Origin: CAWFLT01 sp963816795
GTDB taxonomy: Bacteria > Acidobacteriota > Vicinamibacteria > Vicinamibacterales > SCN-69-37
Length of the DNA: 64,000 bases
Direction: 5' to 3'
Assembly: GCA_963816795.1 (NCBI GenBank)
Contig: CAWFLT010000014.1
Location: 434,001-498,000 of the forward strand
The position numbers and the translations under genes are program-made. Positions 19,321 through 29,221 of this stretch are shown in pieces. The notes beneath the pieces are model-generated. The model searched no databases. It saw only the letters and a program-made list of their open reading frames with translations, and was not told where the DNA came from. Each line of letters begins with the position of its first letter. The first letter of the stretch is position 1.

Positions 19321-19353
19321 AAAGGGGGGCGATCGCCGCCCCTCTTTTTTTTT
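19321..19353 (+). terminator. Intrinsic terminator after the micro-peptide gene
   Basis: AAAGGGGGGCG pairs with CGCCGCCCCT across AT with one bulged base, and a run of nine T follows (19345-19353). Confidence 0.85.
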
Positions 19354-19430
19354 GAAGAACGAGGACACGGAGGAAGAACGAGGACACGGAGAAGAGCTGG
19401 AGAGCACGGAGAAGAGCTAAGAAAAGTAGA
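19354..19430. repeat. Tandem GAACGAGGACACGGAG repeat
   Basis: The unit GAAGAACGAGGACACGGAG appears twice in tandem and degrades into GAGAGCACGGAGAAGAGCT copies. The same word occurs at about 31476-31520 beside hairpin elements, so the two loci share more than the hairpin. Confidence 0.6.
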
Positions 19431-19435
19431 CCGCC

Positions 19436-19515
19436 CGAAGGCGAGCGTAGCGAGCCGTGAGGGCGCGCGAGCGGGGGTGGGGCCCCGCGAGCCATAAAAA
19501 GTGACCCCGACGTCG
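19436..19515 (+). repeat. Constant-core hairpin element, copy 3
   Basis: Core GGGGGTGGGGCCCC within GCGGGG (19471-19476), GTGGGG, CCCCGC (19483-19488), preceded by GCGAGCGTAGCGAGCCGTGAG and followed by AAAAAGTGACC. It sits after the micro-peptide terminator and before the convergent PPIase gene. A partial second GAGCCGTGAGGGC motif follows at 19521-19545. Confidence 0.7.
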
Positions 19516-19588
19516 AGGGTGCGAGCCGTGAGGGCCGCGAGCCATAAGACTCCGCCCGCAGAGCGAGACTCTTCGCCATACTGCAGCG

Positions 19589-21741
19589 TCACCCATCCCA
19601 GATCCTGATCCGCTCGATGATGTCCCACTGACTGAGCGATCCAGCTGATCGAAGCCGTTGACGACGCGGCCGAAGACGGTGTACTTGCCGTCGAGGTGCG
19701 GCTGCGGCGAGACGGTGATGAAGAACTGGCTGCCGCCGGTGTCCTTTCCGGCGAGCGCCATCCCGACCGTTCCGCGCACGTACGGCAACGGATTGAACTC
19801 GTCGCGAATCGTGTAGCCTGGTCCGCCTTCGCCATCGCCGCGCGGGTCACCGGCCTGGATGACGAAGTTGGGTATCAGGCGGTGGACGCGGATGCCGTTG
19901 AAGAAGCCCGCGCGCGCCAGCTCCATGAAGCTGTGGGTCGTGAACGGCGCGTCGACCACGTTCAGTTCGAGCTCGATGGTGCCGAGTCGGGTCTCGATGT
20001 AGGCGTGCGGCGAGAACTTGGGGCGCAGGACCCGTTCGGACTCGAAGAACTCGATCGGCTGGCGAAGCAGCGCGGGCCGGTCGGGCGCGGCCTGCGGCTG
20101 GCCAAGCTCCTGGAGCAACGCCGCGGCGCGCACGCGGACCGGCCAGTCGCGATCGGCCAGCGCACGCTTGGCGGTGTCGCGCGCGTCGTCGCCGCCATAG
20201 CGCGCGAGCGCGTCGAGCAGGGCGAGCCGCGCCGCGTCGCTGGCGTCGCCTTCGGCGCGAGCGAACGCGGCGGTGAGCCGCGGCGCACCGCCCTCGGGTT
20301 TGGCCTCCCCCATCAGCCTCGCCGCGGTGGCTCGCAGGGACGCGTCGGGCGCCTCGAGCGCGTCGAACAGCCGCTTGGTCAAATCGGGTGCGCCGATCTT
20401 CGCCAGCGCCTCGAGCGCCGGAATCTGCACCCGGACATCGGTGTCGCCGGCCAGGTCGACGAGCGCCGGGCGCGCGAGGTCGGCCGGCAGCGTCGCGAAG
20501 ACGGAGGTCAAGCTCGCGCGGACGGACCAGTCGCGATCGCGCTCGAGACTCGACACGATGAGCAGGAAGCCGTCGGGGTCGATCCGCGCGGCGGCGGCGA
20601 GCGCGGCCGAGCGCATCGACGGCCACGGATCGGTAATCCGATTGAGGACGGCATCGAGCGCGCGCCGGTCGCGGAGGCTGCCGAGCGCTTCGAGCGTCTC
20701 GAGCGCGAGGTTCTGCGGCGTCCCCGGCGCGTCGAGCAGCTTGAGCAGCGACGCGACGGCATCGGCGCCGCCCATCTGTCCGAGCGCGCGTACGGCCGCG
20801 ACGCGCAGGCGCACATCGACCTCCTGACGCGTGGCCAACGCGATCGCTGGTGCGACGGCGCGCGTCTCGCGGGCGGTGGCGAGACCCCGCAGGGCAAACG
20901 CCGGAGTGTAAACGCCAGGTCCGTTGATGAGCGACAACAGCGCCGGCGCCGCGCGCGCGTCGCCGATGCGCTGCAGCGCGTAGGCGACCGGCCACCAGCG
21001 CGAGACGGCCTGCCCTTGATCGTCGAGCGCCACCCGCGCCAGCGCGTCGTACTGGCGCAGCCGCACGAGCGCGAAGAGGGCCAGCCGGCAGGCCTCGATC
21101 TCGGGCGTCTGCGGTTGTTCGTCGTCGGGCGCGACGGCGCCGATCTGCGTGCGGCATCCGATAAACGCCTGCGCGACCGGCGCGGCGGCCGACGGATCGG
21201 CGATGAGGCCCAGGCCCTCGGCGACGCGCCCGCGCACGGCGACCGCCGGGTCCTCGAGCGCGGCCACGAGCGGCGCAATCGCGCGCTTGTCGCCGATCAG
21301 TCCCAGTGCGAAGGCGGCGGTGGCGCGAACGTCGGCCTCGACGTCGCGCAGCGAGCCGGCGAGCGTCGCGACGCCTTCCGTCATGCCGACGCGTCCCACC
21401 GCGAGCACGGCGCGACGGCGCACCATCGGATCGGGATCGGCGGCGAGCGCGAGGAGGTTCGGCGCCGAGGCCGGCACGAGCGGCAGTCCGGCCGTCGACG
21501 CGGTGGCGAGATCGTGCACCGCCAGTGGCGGATCGCCCGGGCGCTCGTCCCGCAGGGCACGCTGCTGCTCGAGCCGGTAGATCCAGGCGATCTTCGTGTC
21601 GAGCGGAACGACCGGCGGCGGAGGCGGTGCGGGGGTGACGACGGGAGCGGCAACCGGCGTCGACCTGCAGCCGGCCGGAAGGATCATCAACGCCGCGGCG
21701 GTCGCCAGCAGCGTGGGTCGTGGCCATCGTGCGTACCTCAC
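19589..21741 (-). CDS. Lipoprotein with HEAT repeats fused to a cyclophilin-type peptidyl-prolyl isomerase
   Basis: The GTG at 21741 overlaps the menC stop and begins a lipoprotein signal peptide (TLLATAAALMILPAGC). About twelve HEAT/PBS-type helical repeats follow (for example MVRRRAVLAVGRVGMTEGVA), up to about residue 540. The C-terminal cyclophilin domain shows FMELARAGFFNGIRVHR, NFVIQAGDPRGDGEGGPG and FFITVSPQPHLDGKYTVFG. A frame break near 19632 hides the true end (QWDIIERIRIWDG then TGA). It likely assists folding or assembly of periplasmic or outer-membrane proteins, HEAT repeats binding the client. The client is unknown. Confidence 0.85.
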
Positions 21742-22847
21742 GCGACAAACCTTTCTCGCTGGATGGTCGCGGCGCTGACCCGATCCGGTACCGGGTCGAC
21801 GCCGATTCCCGCGCCCGCCGGCACGGCGATCGTTCCGTCCACGCCGACTTCGATCGGCGGGTCGATCAGGTCGGGGACGAAATAGCGCCGGCTGGCCGCG
21901 ACGTCGCCGGGCAGCGTGAACCCCGGCAGCGTCGAGAGGTGCAGATTGTGCGCCCGTCCGATTCCACTTTCGAGCATACCGCCGTGCCAGACGGGGATGC
22001 CGCGGCGTCGCGCCAGATCGTGGACGGCGAGCGAGGGCCCGAAGCCGCCCATGCGGCCCGGCTTGATGTTGATGATGCGGCACGCGCCGAGGTCCAGCGC
22101 GTCGGCCGCGGCGGCGGGGCCGGTAATCGATTCGTCCAGGCACATCGGCGTCTTGATCCGGCGCTGGAGCCGCGCATGCTGCACCAGATCATCGTAGTCG
22201 AGCGGCTGCTCGATCATCATCAGTCGATAGTCGTCGAGCGCCGCCAGCGTCGGGGCCGCATCGGCCGTGTACGCCGCATTGGCATCGACCATCAGCGGGA
22301 TGTCTCCAAATCGGGTCCGCAACGCGCTCACGGGATCACGATCCCACCCCGGCTTGATCTTGATTTTGATACGACGGTAGCCATCGGCGAGCTCGGCCGC
22401 CACGCGCTCGGCCAGCGCCTCGATCGATGGCTGGATGCCGATCGACACGCCGGCCGCGATGGGGCGCGCCGGGGCGCCAAGCAAGTCGCAGAGCGGGGTG
22501 CCGCGGAGGCGCGCTTCGAGATCCCACGCGGCCATCTCGAGCGCGGCCTTGGCCATGTGATGACCGCGCACGCGCGGCCACGACGCCGAGAGATCGGCGG
22601 CGCGGTCGACGGTCTGGCCGAGCACCATCGGCACGAGGTACTTCGTCAGGACGTGCCAGGCCGTCGCCGTGCACTCGGCGCTGTAGAACGGATCGGCATC
22701 CGCCACGCACTCGCCCCACCCGGTCGCCCCGTCGTCGTGCACCGAGACCAGCACGAACTCCCGGGCGGTCTGGCGCCCGAAGCTCGTTTCGAACGGCCGA
22801 ACGAGCGGCAGGCGGAGCACGGCGAGCTCGACGGCGCTGATGCGCAT
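21738..22847 (-). CDS. menC: o-Succinylbenzoate synthase / N-acylamino-acid racemase (enolase superfamily)
   Basis: A 369-residue enolase-superfamily protein. The catalytic KxK is in RIKIKIKPG near residue 165, metal ligands are in LMVDANAAY, IEQPL and CLDES, and the opposite Lys is in INIKPGRMGG. WHGGMLESGIGR is typical of the OSBS/NSAR subgroup. OSBS makes o-succinylbenzoate in menaquinone synthesis; a racemase function cannot be excluded because no other men gene is visible. The ATG at 22847 sits 7 bases after a possible -10 (TACGCT). Its stop overlaps the start of the HEAT-PPIase gene. Confidence 0.8.
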   Translation of the reverse strand: MRISAVELAVLRLPLVRPFETSFGRQTAREFVLVSVHDDGATGWGECVADADPFYSAECTATAWHVLTKYLVPMVLGQTVDRAADLSASWPRVRGHHMAKAALEMAAWDLEARLRGTPLCDLLGAPARPIAAGVSIGIQPSIEALAERVAAELADGYRRIKIKIKPGWDRDPVSALRTRFGDIPLMVDANAAYTADAAPTLAALDDYRLMMIEQPLDYDDLVQHARLQRRIKTPMCLDESITGPAAAADALDLGACRIINIKPGRMGGFGPSLAVHDLARRRGIPVWHGGMLESGIGRAHNLHLSTLPGFTLPGDVAASRRYFVPDLIDPPIEVGVDGTIAVPAGAGIGVDPVPDRVSAATIQRERFVA

Positions 22848-22865
22848 CGAATCTAGCGTAGCGCA

Positions 22866-23008
22866 CCCGCCTTCGCCTGAAGAACAGGCGACGGCGCGGC
22901 TGCGGGGCCTGTCCCGCCGTGGCCTGCCCCGCGGCCGCGGGGCCTGCCGCCGTGGCCTGCACGCGGCCGGGGCCTGCCCGCCGTAGCCCGCACTACGGGC
23001 GAAGGCGG
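22866..23008. repeat. GC-rich word-repeat array inside a long inverted repeat
   Basis: CCCGCCTTCGCC near 22866 is the complement of GGCGAAGGCGGG near 22999-23010. Between them GGCCTG words repeat at least five times in both GGCCTGCC and CGGGGCC contexts. It fills the gap between divergent menC and the kinase gene and ends at the kinase promoter. Confidence 0.6.
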
Positions 23009-23013
23009 GGCGA

Positions 23014-23019
23014 TATACT
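23014..23019 (+). promoter_or_regulatory. -10 box of the deoxynucleoside kinase gene
   Basis: TATACT lies 10 bases before the TTG start codon, leaving a leader of about three bases at most. No good -35 hexamer is seen in the GC-rich repeat upstream. Confidence 0.5.
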
Positions 23020-23029
23020 TTCGCCCACG

Positions 23030-23669
23030 TTGGCGCTTCGCTACCTCGCGATCGACGGGCCGATCGGCCTCGGCAAGACCGTCCTCGCCGAGCGGCTCGG
23101 GGCACGGCTCGACGCGACCATCGTCAGGGACGAACGCGAGAATCCGTTCCTGGCCGGCTTCTACGCCGGCCGGACGGGCGCGGCGTTTCAAGCGCAGCTG
23201 TTTTTCACGCTCGCGCGCCACCGCCAGCTGACGCAACTGCGCCAAGCCAATCTCTTCAGCCAGACGACCGTCTGCGACTACGTCTTCGAGCGCGACCGCA
23301 TCTACGCGTTCATGAACCTCGACGACAACGAGCTCTTCATCTATCAGCGCCTGTTCGATCTCGTGTCGCGTGATGTGCCGGTGCCGGACCTGGTGGTCTT
23401 TCTGCAGACGCCGACCGAGTTGCTGAAGCGACGGCTGCGCGAGCGCGTCAAGCGCCATGACGAGGACGACCCGCTCCCGACCGAGGAGTACGTCACCGAG
23501 CTCAACGAGGCCTACAATCACTTCTTCTTCCACTACTCGGCAACGCCGCTGCTGGTGGTCGAGACGTCGGAGCTCGATCTCACGTGGGGCGAGCAGACAC
23601 ATCGACGACCTGCTCAAGCAGTTGCGGTCGATGGGCAGCGGGACGCGCTACTACGTGCCGAGAACCTGA
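23030..23669 (+). CDS. Deoxynucleoside kinase family protein (one frame break)
   Basis: The P-loop GPIGLGKT near residue 10 and the DRI motif (VFERDRIYAF near residue 84) place it in the bacterial deoxyadenosine/deoxyguanosine/deoxycytidine kinase family, which salvages deoxynucleosides. A lid-type arginine cluster (KRRLRERVKRH) is also present. The start is the TTG at 23030, since it gives the correct N-terminus (MALRYLAIDGPIG). The frame breaks near 23598; the real end reads IDDLLKQLRSMGSGTRYYVP. Substrate preference is not readable. accD follows after 33 bases. Confidence 0.82.
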
Positions 23670-23702
23670 CGGCCAGGTGCCGTTTTCGAGGTAGAGTGCC
23701 GC

Positions 23703-24640
23703 ATGGCTTGGTTCAAGAAGACCAGGAAGCCCATCACGGCCAACGAGAAGGCCAGCCGGGTTCCCGAAGGGCTCTGGGTCAAGTGTCCGTCATGCGGGCG
23801 GGCGATCTATCACAAGGAACTGATCGATTCGCTTCAGGTCTGCCAGAAATGCACGCATCACTTTCGCATGACCGCCGCCGAACGGCTCCGGATGCTGTTC
23901 GACGACGGCGCGTGGACAGACCACGACCCTGATCTCCGCTCGCTCGACCCGTTGACATTCACCGACACCAAGCCGTACCGCAGCCGGCTCGAGGCCAGCA
24001 TCAAATCCACCGGGCTCAAGGACGCGATCGTCGTTGGCAGCGGTACGCTCGACGCGATTCCCGTCGTGATCGCGTCCATGGAGTACGGCTTCATCGGCGG
24101 CAGCATGGGGGTCGTCGTCGGCGAGAAGATCACGCGCGCGGCCGAGCGCGCGCTCGCGTCGAAGGCGGCGCTGATTGTGGTCTCGTGCTCGGGCGGCGCG
24201 CGGATGATGGAGGGCGCGCTGTCGCTGATGCAGATGGCCAAGATCTGCGCCGCGCTCGGCCGGCTCGATCGCGCCGGGTTGCCGTATGTGTCGCTGCTGA
24301 CCGATCCGACGACCGGCGGGGTGACCGCAAGCTTCGCGATGCTGGGCGACCTGAACATCGCGGAACCGAAGGCGCTCATCGGGTTCGCCGGCCCGCGCGT
24401 GATCGAGCAGACGATCCGGCAGAAGCTGCCCGAAGGATTTCAACGCGCCGAGTTCCTGCTCGAAAAGGGATTTCTCGACGCCATCGTGGATCGGCGCGAT
24501 CTGAAGGCCACGCTGGCGCGGACCCTCCGCGTCATGATGGGTCTGCCTCCGCCGGCTCGGTCAGTCACGGCGCCGGCGCCTGAAGCGGCCGCACCGGCCG
24601 GCGCGCCCCGGGCGGCGCCGCCCCGGACGAGCACGCCTGA
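23703..24640 (+). CDS. accD: Acetyl-CoA carboxylase carboxyltransferase subunit beta
   Basis: AccD transfers the carboxyl group from carboxybiotin to acetyl-CoA in fatty-acid synthesis. The N-terminal C4 zinc ribbon (CPSCGR near residue 28 and CQKC near 47) and the crotonase-like fold motifs (SGGARMMEGALSLMQM, LTDPTTGGVTASFAMLGD, GFAGPRVIEQT) are present. The conserved part ends near 24560 and continues into a Pro/Ala tail. The frame as read would overlap folC by over 200 bases. A likely break in the tail moves to a stop at 24638-24640, which I use as the end. Confidence 0.9.
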
Positions 24641-24661
24641 TCGCACGAGGGCGGATCGGCC

Positions 24662-25924
24662 GTGTCACATACCGCCTACCTGCTCGCGCTCGAACAACTG
24701 GGCGTCAAGCTCGGCCTCCATCAGATTCGCGCACTGCTCTCGGCGCTCGGACGGCCGGAAGAGGCGTTTCGATCGATTGTGGTCGCGGGAACCAACGGCA
24801 AGGGATCGGTCTCGGCCATGCTCGAGCGGGGCCTGCGCGCGGCCGGGTATCGCACGGGCCGATACACGTCGCCCCATCTCGTCAGTCTGACCGAGCGGGT
24901 CGCGATCGACGGCCGGCCCATCAGCGGCTCGGACCTCGAGCACCTCGCAGGACGGGTCCGCGTCGCCGCCGACCGGCTCGCCACGCCGCCCACGTTCTTC
25001 GAAGCCACGACGGCGCTCGCGCTGGAAGCGTTCCGCGATGCCGAGGTTGATGTCGCGGTGCTCGAGGTGGGCCTCGGCGGCCGGCTCGACGCCACCAATG
25101 CCGTCGATGCTTCGGCCGCCGCGGTCACGGCAATCGATTTCGATCACGAGGCGCACCTCGGGGAGACATTGGCCGCCATCGCCGCCGAGAAGGCTGGCGT
25201 GATCAAGCGCGGTGCGATCGCGGTCCTCGCGGCGAACCCGCCGGTGGTGCAGGACGTCGTCCGCCGCGCCTGTGCCAAGGCCGGAGCGCGCTACGTCTTC
25301 GCGCCGGAGAGTGTCACCGTCGAGGCGACCATGGCCGATGGACGCGCGCAACTGGCGCTCGTGACGCCCCGTGCGGCCTACGACCGGATGACGCTGTCGC
25401 TGCGCGGCCGCCACCAGGTGGAGAACGCGGTCGCGGCGATTCGGCTGCTGGAAGAGGTCTCGGCCCATGGCCTCATGCCCGTCCCCCCGGACGCCGTGCG
25501 AACGGCGGTCACCGACGTCTCGTGGCCCGCGCGTCTCGAGTTGCTGCGCTGGCGCGGCGTCGACGTGCTGATCGACGGCGCGCACAACCCGGCGGGCGCG
25601 CGAGCGCTGGCCGCGTACCTCGCCGAGACCTACGCCCGTCCGCTCCCGATCGTCGTCGGCGCCATGCGCGACAAGAAAATCCCGGCCCTGGTCGAGGCGC
25701 TCGCGACGGCCGCCTCGTGTTTCGTGTTCACGGCCCCGGCCACGGCACGCGCCGCGACGTCCGATGAATTGAAATCGATCGCGGCCGCCGCGGCCCCGCA
25801 CGTCCCGGCCGAAACGAGCCACTCGCCGATGGATGCGCTGACGCGCGCGGCGATGCGCGGCGCGCCGATTGTCGTCGCGGGATCGCTGTATCTCGCCGGC
25901 GAAGTTCGGGCCGAGATCTCATGA
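24662..25924 (+). CDS. folC: Bifunctional dihydrofolate/folylpolyglutamate synthase
   Basis: A 420-residue Mur-ligase-family ATPase that adds glutamate to folates. The P-loop GTNGKGSVSAMLE near residue 42, the folate/omega loop TSPHLVSLTERV, the Lys-carbamate region and the C-terminal DGAHNPAGARAL motif (near 302) are all present. It starts with GTG and its stop overlaps the lptD ATG (ATGA). It follows accD, a common order in proteobacteria and others. Confidence 0.94.
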   Translation: MSHTAYLLALEQLGVKLGLHQIRALLSALGRPEEAFRSIVVAGTNGKGSVSAMLERGLRAAGYRTGRYTSPHLVSLTERVAIDGRPISGSDLEHLAGRVRVAADRLATPPTFFEATTALALEAFRDAEVDVAVLEVGLGGRLDATNAVDASAAAVTAIDFDHEAHLGETLAAIAAEKAGVIKRGAIAVLAANPPVVQDVVRRACAKAGARYVFAPESVTVEATMADGRAQLALVTPRAAYDRMTLSLRGRHQVENAVAAIRLLEEVSAHGLMPVPPDAVRTAVTDVSWPARLELLRWRGVDVLIDGAHNPAGARALAAYLAETYARPLPIVVGAMRDKKIPALVEALATAASCFVFTAPATARAATSDELKSIAAAAAPHVPAETSHSPMDALTRAAMRGAPIVVAGSLYLAGEVRAEIS

Positions 25925-28242
25925 TAGATTCGTCAAGCGTGCGACGATTTTTCATCATCGCCGGCGCGTCGGCGCTTTCGTGCCTGGCGCCCGCAGCGGC
26001 CCGGGCGCAGGCGCAGGCCGGCCCATTCGACGACTGCGCAGGGGCGCCGCGCGTCGTCGCCACCGGCGAGCGCTACAACAACCGCGAAAAAAATGAAGGC
26101 AAGCTGACCGGCTCGGTCGAGATCGAGTGCGGCAACCTGCAATTGTTCGCCGACGAAGTCTCCTGGGACGCGACGACGGTTCGAGCGCACGGCAAGCTCC
26201 TGTTCGTCGATCGCTCGCAGGGTCTCACCGTCTACGCCGAACGCATGGAAATGGATCGGGCCACGCGGTTCGGCACGTTCTTCAACGCGCAAGGCTTCGC
26301 GCGGCTTGGCGACACCAAAGCGCCGCCGACCCCGTTCGGCTCCCAGGAGCTCGACATCCAGTTCAAGGGCGAGATGTTCGCCCGTATCGGCCCCGAGACG
26401 TACCGGCTCACGCACGGCGAGTTCTCGACGTGCGATCAGCCGACGCCGCGGTGGTACATGACGGGATCCGAAGGCACGGTCGTGCTCGACAAGCGCGTCA
26501 TCCTCAAGAATGCGGTCTTGCGCGTCAAGGACGTTCCGCTGCTCTATCTGCCGTTCATCTATTACCCGATCAACAAGGAAGGCCGATCGACCGGGTTCCT
26601 GATGCCGAGCTACAGCGCCTCACAGCAGCTCGGCTCCGGCATCAGCAATGCGTTCTTCATCGCGATGGGCCGCAGCCAGGACGCGACGCTCTACCACACG
26701 TTCTCGTCGAAGGGCGGCAACACGTTCGCCGGCGACTATCGCTACGTGGCGTCGCCGAGCTCCGACGGCCGCGTGATGTTCAAGGTGATCGGCACCGACG
26801 AGACGCTGGGTGAGGACGGGGTGACCGTGATCACGCCATCGTCGCAGTCGTACAACATCGACGGTGGCGTCAGTCAGGGGCTGCCGCGGGGCTTCCGGCT
26901 GAACGGGAACGCCAACTACTTCACCAGCATCACTGATCAGCAGAAGTACGAGCAGAACGTCGGCGACCTGTCGAACAGGTCACGCTCGTTCTCGGTCAAT
27001 CTGAGCGGGACGATCGCTCGCTGGTATCGCATCTCGGTGCTGGCCAACCAGCGCGACTACTTCAACGGAACGCAAACCGCGACCCGTCAGGGACGGGCGC
27101 CGCAGATCGACTTCTCCTTCACCGACCGCCCGCTCGGGCGATCGCGCATCTACGCGGGCGGCAATGCGCAACTGGCCTACCTGATCCAGCAACCCGACAT
27201 CAACGCGGTGAACTTCGATCAGAACCTGGTGCGGTTCGACGCCGCGCCGCGCCTGCGCGTCCCTCTCAGCTCGCTGCCATATCTTTCGGCCACGGCGTCG
27301 GCGTCGTTTCGCGTGACGCACTGGCGCGAGAGCATCGACCTGGTGGACGGCGCCCAGGTCCCGGTGCCGATTACGCGCACCTTGATCGATTTCCGCACCG
27401 ACGTGCTCGGCCCTGTCCTGGCGAAGATCTGGACGCCCAAACGCACCGGCTACGCCGAGCGATTCAAGCATCTGATCGAGCCGCGCGTCACGTTTCAGTG
27501 GCTCTCCCCGTACGACCATGACGCCGAGATCGTGCAGATCGACTACGGCGTCGACAACCTGCCGTCCGGCACGATGACGATCAACTACTCGCTGACGAAC
27601 CGGTTGCTCGCGCGGCGCAAAACGGGTGCGGGTCCGGGCGTCGTCACCGATCTCTTGGGGGTGACGATTTCGCAGAGCCGGTACAGCGAGGCCTCGGCGG
27701 CGCAGGCCGATCCGAACTACCCGTCGGCGACGACTGGCAGCTACTCGGCGGTGCAGATCGCCGCCCGGGTGTCGCCGACCGATCGACTGACCGGCACCTT
27801 CCAGACGTTCATCGATCCGAAGTTCAAGAAGCCGCAGCAGTTCAGCGCCGCGGCGTCGATCATGCGCTCGACTTCACGAATTACGGCGGTCTGGTCGAAG
27901 ACGCAGTACATCCGCGGCTCGGACAGCGTCTATGGCTATCCGGAGAGTGCGGCACACTCGCTGGGCGGCGGGGTCACGATCCAGCCGGCCGGCGGGCGCT
28001 TCAGCGGCAGCTATCATGCGAACTTCGACCTGCAGAACCGGACCTTCGTCCAACAGCGGATTCTGGCGTCCTACAACGCGCAGTGTTGTGGCGTCACCCT
28101 GGACTACCAGAGCCTGAACGCTGGCCGGTTCTCGTCCACGGTGTATCCGCCCGACCGCCGGTTCGGCATTTCCTTCTCGCTCGCCGGCATCGGCTCGTTC
28201 ACCAATCCCTTCGGATCGTTCGGCGAAAACGCCGGCCGTTGA
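25921..28242 (+). CDS. lptD: LPS-assembly protein LptD
   Basis: A 773-residue outer-membrane beta-barrel that inserts lipopolysaccharide in the outer leaflet. A signal peptide (about residues 1-32, ending AARAQA) is followed by the OstA/LptA-like N-domain and the barrel (YYPINKEGRSTGFLMPSYS). A vicinal Cys pair near the C-terminus (AQCCGVTLDYQ) together with N-terminal cysteines (DDCAG, IECGN, STCDQ) recalls the disulfide pattern of E. coli LptD. Its ATG overlaps the folC stop, so it is translationally coupled. It implies a real LPS-type outer membrane. Confidence 0.94.
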   Translation: MIDSSSVRRFFIIAGASALSCLAPAAARAQAQAGPFDDCAGAPRVVATGERYNNREKNEGKLTGSVEIECGNLQLFADEVSWDATTVRAHGKLLFVDRSQGLTVYAERMEMDRATRFGTFFNAQGFARLGDTKAPPTPFGSQELDIQFKGEMFARIGPETYRLTHGEFSTCDQPTPRWYMTGSEGTVVLDKRVILKNAVLRVKDVPLLYLPFIYYPINKEGRSTGFLMPSYSASQQLGSGISNAFFIAMGRSQDATLYHTFSSKGGNTFAGDYRYVASPSSDGRVMFKVIGTDETLGEDGVTVITPSSQSYNIDGGVSQGLPRGFRLNGNANYFTSITDQQKYEQNVGDLSNRSRSFSVNLSGTIARWYRISVLANQRDYFNGTQTATRQGRAPQIDFSFTDRPLGRSRIYAGGNAQLAYLIQQPDINAVNFDQNLVRFDAAPRLRVPLSSLPYLSATASASFRVTHWRESIDLVDGAQVPVPITRTLIDFRTDVLGPVLAKIWTPKRTGYAERFKHLIEPRVTFQWLSPYDHDAEIVQIDYGVDNLPSGTMTINYSLTNRLLARRKTGAGPGVVTDLLGVTISQSRYSEASAAQADPNYPSATTGSYSAVQIAARVSPTDRLTGTFQTFIDPKFKKPQQFSAAASIMRSTSRITAVWSKTQYIRGSDSVYGYPESAAHSLGGGVTIQPAGGRFSGSYHANFDLQNRTFVQQRILASYNAQCCGVTLDYQSLNAGRFSSTVYPPDRRFGISFSLAGIGSFTNPFGSFGENAGR

Positions 28243-28267
28243 TGAGCCGGTCTGCTGACACCTGGTC

Positions 28268-29218
28268 ATGGTGAAGGGCACCACCCTCGTCACCGGGGCG
28301 ACTGGATTCGTCGGCGGACATCTGCTCGACTCGCTCGCCGACCACGCGCCGCTCGTGGCCTGGTTTCGACCGGACGGCAAGGGGCCCGATCCCGGCCGCC
28401 ACGTCGACTGGCGTCCGGTCGATTTGCTCGACCCGGTGGCGGTCGCCGACGAGGTCGACGAGATCGCACCATCGCGCATCTACCACCTCGCCGGCGCGTC
28501 GCAAGTCGACACGTCGTGGAACAGTGTCGTGCCGCACCTTCGGACCAACGTCCTCGGCGCGCATCATCTGTTCACGGCCGTCAGGCACGCGGGCCGTCCG
28601 TGCCGCGTGCTCATCGTCTCCTCGTCGCAGGTGTATCAGGTCTCCGATGAGCCGCTCGACGAGAACACGCCGCTCATCCCGCCGAGTCCGTACGGCCTCT
28701 CGAAGCTCGCGCAGGATCTGCTGGCCGAGCGCGCCTGTGAGGACGACGGACTCGATGTCGTCATCGCGCGACCGTTCAATCATGCCGGACCGAGGCAATC
28801 GGCGGCGTTCGCGGTGTCGAGCTTCGCGCGGCAGATCGCGCGCATCGAAGCCGGTCTCGCCCAGGCGGTGATGCGCGTCGGCAATCTCGACGCCCGGCGT
28901 GACATGACCGACGTCCGCGACGTCGTCGAGGCCTATCACCTGCTGATGAACGGCGCCAAGCCCGGACGGCCCTACAACATCTGTTCGGGCCGCGCCTGGA
29001 AGATTGGCGACCTGCTCGAGGAACTGCTGCACTTCGCACGCGTGCCGATCACCGTCAGTGTCGATGAACATCGTCTGCGGCCGAATGACGTGCCGGTGAT
29101 TCAGGGCGACGCCAGCCGGATTCGCGCCGACCTCGGATGGGCGCCGCGGATTCCGGTCGAGCAGACGCTGTCGGACACGCTCGAGTGGTGGCGCACTGAA
29201 ACGCTGGCCGGACGCTGA
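28268..29218 (+). CDS. NAD-dependent epimerase/dehydratase (GDP-mannose dehydratase/reductase-like SDR)
   Basis: An extended short-chain dehydrogenase of 316 residues: the GATGFVGGH nucleotide loop near residue 9, YHLAGAS, the SSSQVYQ active-site Ser/Thr region and YGLSK with the catalytic Tyr-x3-Lys near residue 140. RPFNHAGPRQ and RRDMTDVRDVVEAY are typical of GDP-mannose 4,6-dehydratase and GDP-4-keto-6-deoxymannose reductase. It should modify a nucleotide sugar for surface polysaccharide. The exact sugar cannot be read. It starts 25 bases after lptD. Confidence 0.85.
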   Translation: MVKGTTLVTGATGFVGGHLLDSLADHAPLVAWFRPDGKGPDPGRHVDWRPVDLLDPVAVADEVDEIAPSRIYHLAGASQVDTSWNSVVPHLRTNVLGAHHLFTAVRHAGRPCRVLIVSSSQVYQVSDEPLDENTPLIPPSPYGLSKLAQDLLAERACEDDGLDVVIARPFNHAGPRQSAAFAVSSFARQIARIEAGLAQAVMRVGNLDARRDMTDVRDVVEAYHLLMNGAKPGRPYNICSGRAWKIGDLLEELLHFARVPITVSVDEHRLRPNDVPVIQGDASRIRADLGWAPRIPVEQTLSDTLEWWRTETLAGR

Positions 29219-29221
29219 CCG

